From assembly GCA_041486185.1 (NCBI GenBank), contig JBGPKX010000108.1:1-15886 (forward strand): a stretch of DNA of 15,886 bases. The letters are read 5' to 3'. Both the position numbers and the translations under genes were made by a program. The notes under the pieces are model-generated. The model saw only the letters and a program-made list of their open reading frames with translations, was not told the origin of the DNA and made no database searches. Below are positions 13,949-15,886 of this stretch, in pieces. The DNA comes from QHXW01 sp041486185 (GTDB taxonomy: Bacteria > Acidobacteriota > Terriglobia > Bryobacterales > Bryobacteraceae). How positions within the stretch are numbered: position 1 is the stretch's first letter; every line of letters starts with the position of its first letter.

Positions 13949-15694
13949 GTGAAGACCGGGGGCAAATTGCGTTACATGACGTTCATCATCATAACGGTGG
14001 CGCTTGTGGCGACCACCGCGTCGTCTTCGGCCGGTGCGGTTGCGCCGCGATACGGAGTCCGCGTCGAGGTCAACGTTCGCGTGCCCATGCGCGACGGCAC
14101 TAAGCTCGCCACCGACCTCTATGTTCCTCAAGGCGCCGCCGCCAAGCTTCCCGCCATCTTGATCCGCACTCCTTACACCCGCCAGAGCCGGACGAGCGCC
14201 GCCCAAATGTTCGCCGGGCAGGGTTATGTAGTAGCCGTGCAGGATGTCCGCGGTAAATTCGATTCCGAAGGACACTTCGCCCTTTCCGCCAATGACACCA
14301 GCGATGGTTCAGACACGCTCGACTGGATCGCGGCGCAGACCTGGTCCACCGGCAAGATCGGCACCTACGGATGTTCGTACCTGGCCGAAGATCAGCTCGA
14401 GCTCGCCAAAGTTCGGAATTCACATCACACGGCTATGATTCCCCAGGCGGGAGGCGGCGCCTATCGTTTCGCCGACCTCCGCGAAGGAGGTGCGGTTGGC
14501 CTGGCCGAAGCAGCGCCCTGGTTTCTCAAATGGGGTAGCAAAGTCAATTCGAATCCCCCAGACCCAAAGGTCGACCTTGAGCACATGTTTCTCACCCTGC
14601 CCCTCGTCGACATGCTGAAAAAAGCTGGCGGCCCGCCCACTGACTTCGAAGATTTCGTGTCGCACGAGCCCCTGGATCCCTGGTGGGATCACATCGGCTA
14701 CGTTAATGCAAAACATCGCTTCAACACGCCGGGATTACAGGTCTGCTCCTGGTACGACTCCGTGGTAAACGAGACGTTCGAGTTGTTCAACCTGATGCGA
14801 CGGAACGGCGAGAGCGAAGGCGCGCGCGAGAATCAGTTTGTCGTCATCGCGCCGTCGACACACTGCGGCTGGGAGTCCGCAACCGAACATACCGTCGTGG
14901 GCAAGCGCGATATGGGTGACGCTCGATTTCCCTTCGACGATCTTTATGTGCGCTGGTTTGACCACTGGCTGAAAGGTGCGGACAACGGCGTGACGCGCGA
15001 GCCGAAGGTCCGGATTTACGTCATGGGCGCCAACCGATGGCGCGAAGAGAATGAATGGCCGCTGAAACGGACCACGTTCACGAAGTATTACTTGCACAGC
15101 GACGGTCATGCCAACACGCGCGCCGGCACTGGCTTGTTGAGCGTGCAGGCGCCGCGGAGCGAGGCTTCCGACCGCTTCAGCTATAATCCCGAAAACCCGG
15201 TTCCGACCCACTCCGCGGGCGCGCAGGATCAGTCGGCCGTCGAGCAGCGGCCCGACGTGCTGGTGTACAGCACACTCGCCCTGGAGAAGGGAATTGAGCT
15301 CACCGGTCCCATTCAGGCAGTTTTGTACGTCTCCTCGAACGCCAAAGATACGGATTTCACTGCGAAGCTCGTGGATGTTTACCCCGATGGCAAGGCCTTC
15401 AACCTGCAGGACGGGATCCTGCGCGCGCGCTACCGCGATGGCTTCGATCATTCGGTCTGGATGAAACCCGGCGAAGCCTGCCGGTTGCAGATCGATCTGC
15501 ATTCCACCAGCAACTATTTTCCTGCCGGCCACCGGATCCGGCTGGAGATTTCGAGCAGCAATTTTCCGCGCTTGGATCGCAATCTCAACACCGGTGGCCG
15601 CAACTACGATGAGGCACGCTGGGTGGTAGCCGAAAACGAAGTCCATCACGCCACGGGCCGCGAATCCTATATCCTGCTTCCGGTCATCCCTTAG
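13949..15694 (+). CDS. Secreted CocE/NonD-family serine hydrolase (X-Pro dipeptidyl-peptidase-like)
   Basis: This protein of about 581 residues has a signal peptide (hydrophobic FIIITVALVATTASS after KTGGKLRYM, likely cleaved after SAGAVA), so it is exported. The alpha/beta-hydrolase core starts with VRVPMRDGTKLATDLYVP. A catalytic triad is visible: Ser143 (GTYGCSYLAED), Asp270 (CSWYDS) and His305 (PSTHCGW). The elbow has Ala where a second glycine is common. A C-terminal jelly-roll PepX_C domain follows (residues ~370-580, LTGPIQAVLYVSSNAKDTDF, FPAGHRIRLEISSSNFPR). Family members hydrolyse esters or amides, such as cocaine, glutaryl-cephalosporins or Xaa-Pro peptides; the natural substrate here is unknown. 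The GTG at 13949 is preferred because GGAG lies 7 bases upstream. The ATG at 13976 is an alternative that would leave almost no positively charged N-region. Confidence 0.92.
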   Translation: MKTGGKLRYMTFIIITVALVATTASSSAGAVAPRYGVRVEVNVRVPMRDGTKLATDLYVPQGAAAKLPAILIRTPYTRQSRTSAAQMFAGQGYVVAVQDVRGKFDSEGHFALSANDTSDGSDTLDWIAAQTWSTGKIGTYGCSYLAEDQLELAKVRNSHHTAMIPQAGGGAYRFADLREGGAVGLAEAAPWFLKWGSKVNSNPPDPKVDLEHMFLTLPLVDMLKKAGGPPTDFEDFVSHEPLDPWWDHIGYVNAKHRFNTPGLQVCSWYDSVVNETFELFNLMRRNGESEGARENQFVVIAPSTHCGWESATEHTVVGKRDMGDARFPFDDLYVRWFDHWLKGADNGVTREPKVRIYVMGANRWREENEWPLKRTTFTKYYLHSDGHANTRAGTGLLSVQAPRSEASDRFSYNPENPVPTHSAGAQDQSAVEQRPDVLVYSTLALEKGIELTGPIQAVLYVSSNAKDTDFTAKLVDVYPDGKAFNLQDGILRARYRDGFDHSVWMKPGEACRLQIDLHSTSNYFPAGHRIRLEISSSNFPRLDRNLNTGGRNYDEARWVVAENEVHHATGRESYILLPVIP

Positions 15695-15725
15695 CGTTTG
15701 CGCCGGGCAATGTTGAGGCCTCGCG

Positions 15726-15743
15726 GGCCGGGCATGCCCGGCC
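15726..15743. repeat. 18-bp perfect palindrome after the hydrolase gene
   Basis: GGCCGGGCATGCCCGGCC is fully self-complementary and lies 31 bp beyond the stop at 15694. As RNA it would form a GC-rich hairpin with a tiny loop. There is no T run after it, so it is not a classical Rho-independent terminator. It may be a message-stabilising hairpin or one copy of a dispersed REP-like intergenic repeat; no second copy was noticed in the window. Confidence 0.45.
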
Positions 15744-15886
15744 AACGCTGGCTTGCTCTCACTAGCGCAACTGGACTCAGCGTCACGCCTTAGCTACGTA
15801 CCTGCAAAATCAAGAGACCATTCCCGCGTTGCCAGTGGAGCAAGCGGCTGCGCAAGTCTTCATCACAGCTTCTGTCCCCGACTCCA
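15744..15886. other. Right-edge intergenic sequence
   Basis: No gene is supported. A minus-strand frame of about 31 codons enters from the right edge and stops at 15790-15792. It is too short to judge and matches no family recognised here. Confidence 0.3.

Noticed and set aside
14735..15745. 336-codon minus-strand open frame opposite the CocE-like gene
   Set aside because: It is the antisense shadow of a GC-rich gene with a clear triad and domains; the shadow protein shows no recognisable motif.
15790..15886. Possible C-terminus of a minus-strand gene entering from the right edge
   Set aside because: Only about 31 codons are visible, with no motif; it cannot be told from chance.
1..15886. 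CRISPR array, tRNA, rRNA, defence system or prophage
   Set aside because: No regularly spaced repeats, structural RNA signatures or defence and phage protein motifs were seen.

Overview
The window looks like a chromosomal segment of an Acidobacteriota bacterium, probably close to the Solibacter/Bryobacter group. This is inferred from gene families, not from a marker gene. The clues are an 848-residue duplicated orphan permease of the ADOP type, the C-terminal tail of an Oar-like TonB-dependent receptor, large secreted alpha/beta hydrolases including a CocE/NonD enzyme, and GC-rich coding sequence. No rRNA, tRNA, CRISPR or phage genes were seen.

Left part (1-3708). A minus-strand frame is open for 890 codons and leaves the window at base 1. 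It encodes a secreted protein with a carbohydrate-binding-like N-terminal domain and two successive alpha/beta-hydrolase domains. The first hydrolase domain has lost its nucleophile serine and the second keeps one. To its right lie two pieces of genomic debris: the last ~156 codons of a TonB-dependent receptor on the plus strand, and a decayed IS6-family insertion sequence on the minus strand with one recognisable terminal repeat. Next comes the intact ADOP permease gene (3709-6255, plus).

Central part (6316-13638, minus strand). This is a compact sugar-type uptake and catabolism cluster. Transcription order is a LacI-family regulator, a TIM-barrel isomerase/dehydratase of the IolE-like kind, a Gfo/Idh/MocA oxidoreductase, a second TIM-barrel isomerase/epimerase, a Tat-type lipoprotein substrate-binding protein, and two carbohydrate ABC permeases. 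Several junctions overlap (ATGA, TAATG), so the distal genes are very likely one operon. No ATP-binding subunit is present, so the transporter probably borrows a shared ATPase. A perfect 14-bp palindrome with a central CpG lies between the regulator and the first enzyme gene and is the best operator candidate. The gap before the oxidoreductase gene holds a terminator-like hairpin followed by a small hairpin that encloses the ribosome-binding site. The oxidoreductase plus two isomerase-like proteins fits oxidation and rearrangement of an inositol or a keto-sugar/glycoside, but the substrate cannot be read from sequence.

Right part (13639-15886). A 310-bp divergent intergenic region separates the regulator from a secreted CocE/NonD-type serine hydrolase on the plus strand, followed by an 18-bp perfect palindrome. 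The secreted hydrolases could release substrates for the transporter, but only their proximity supports this.
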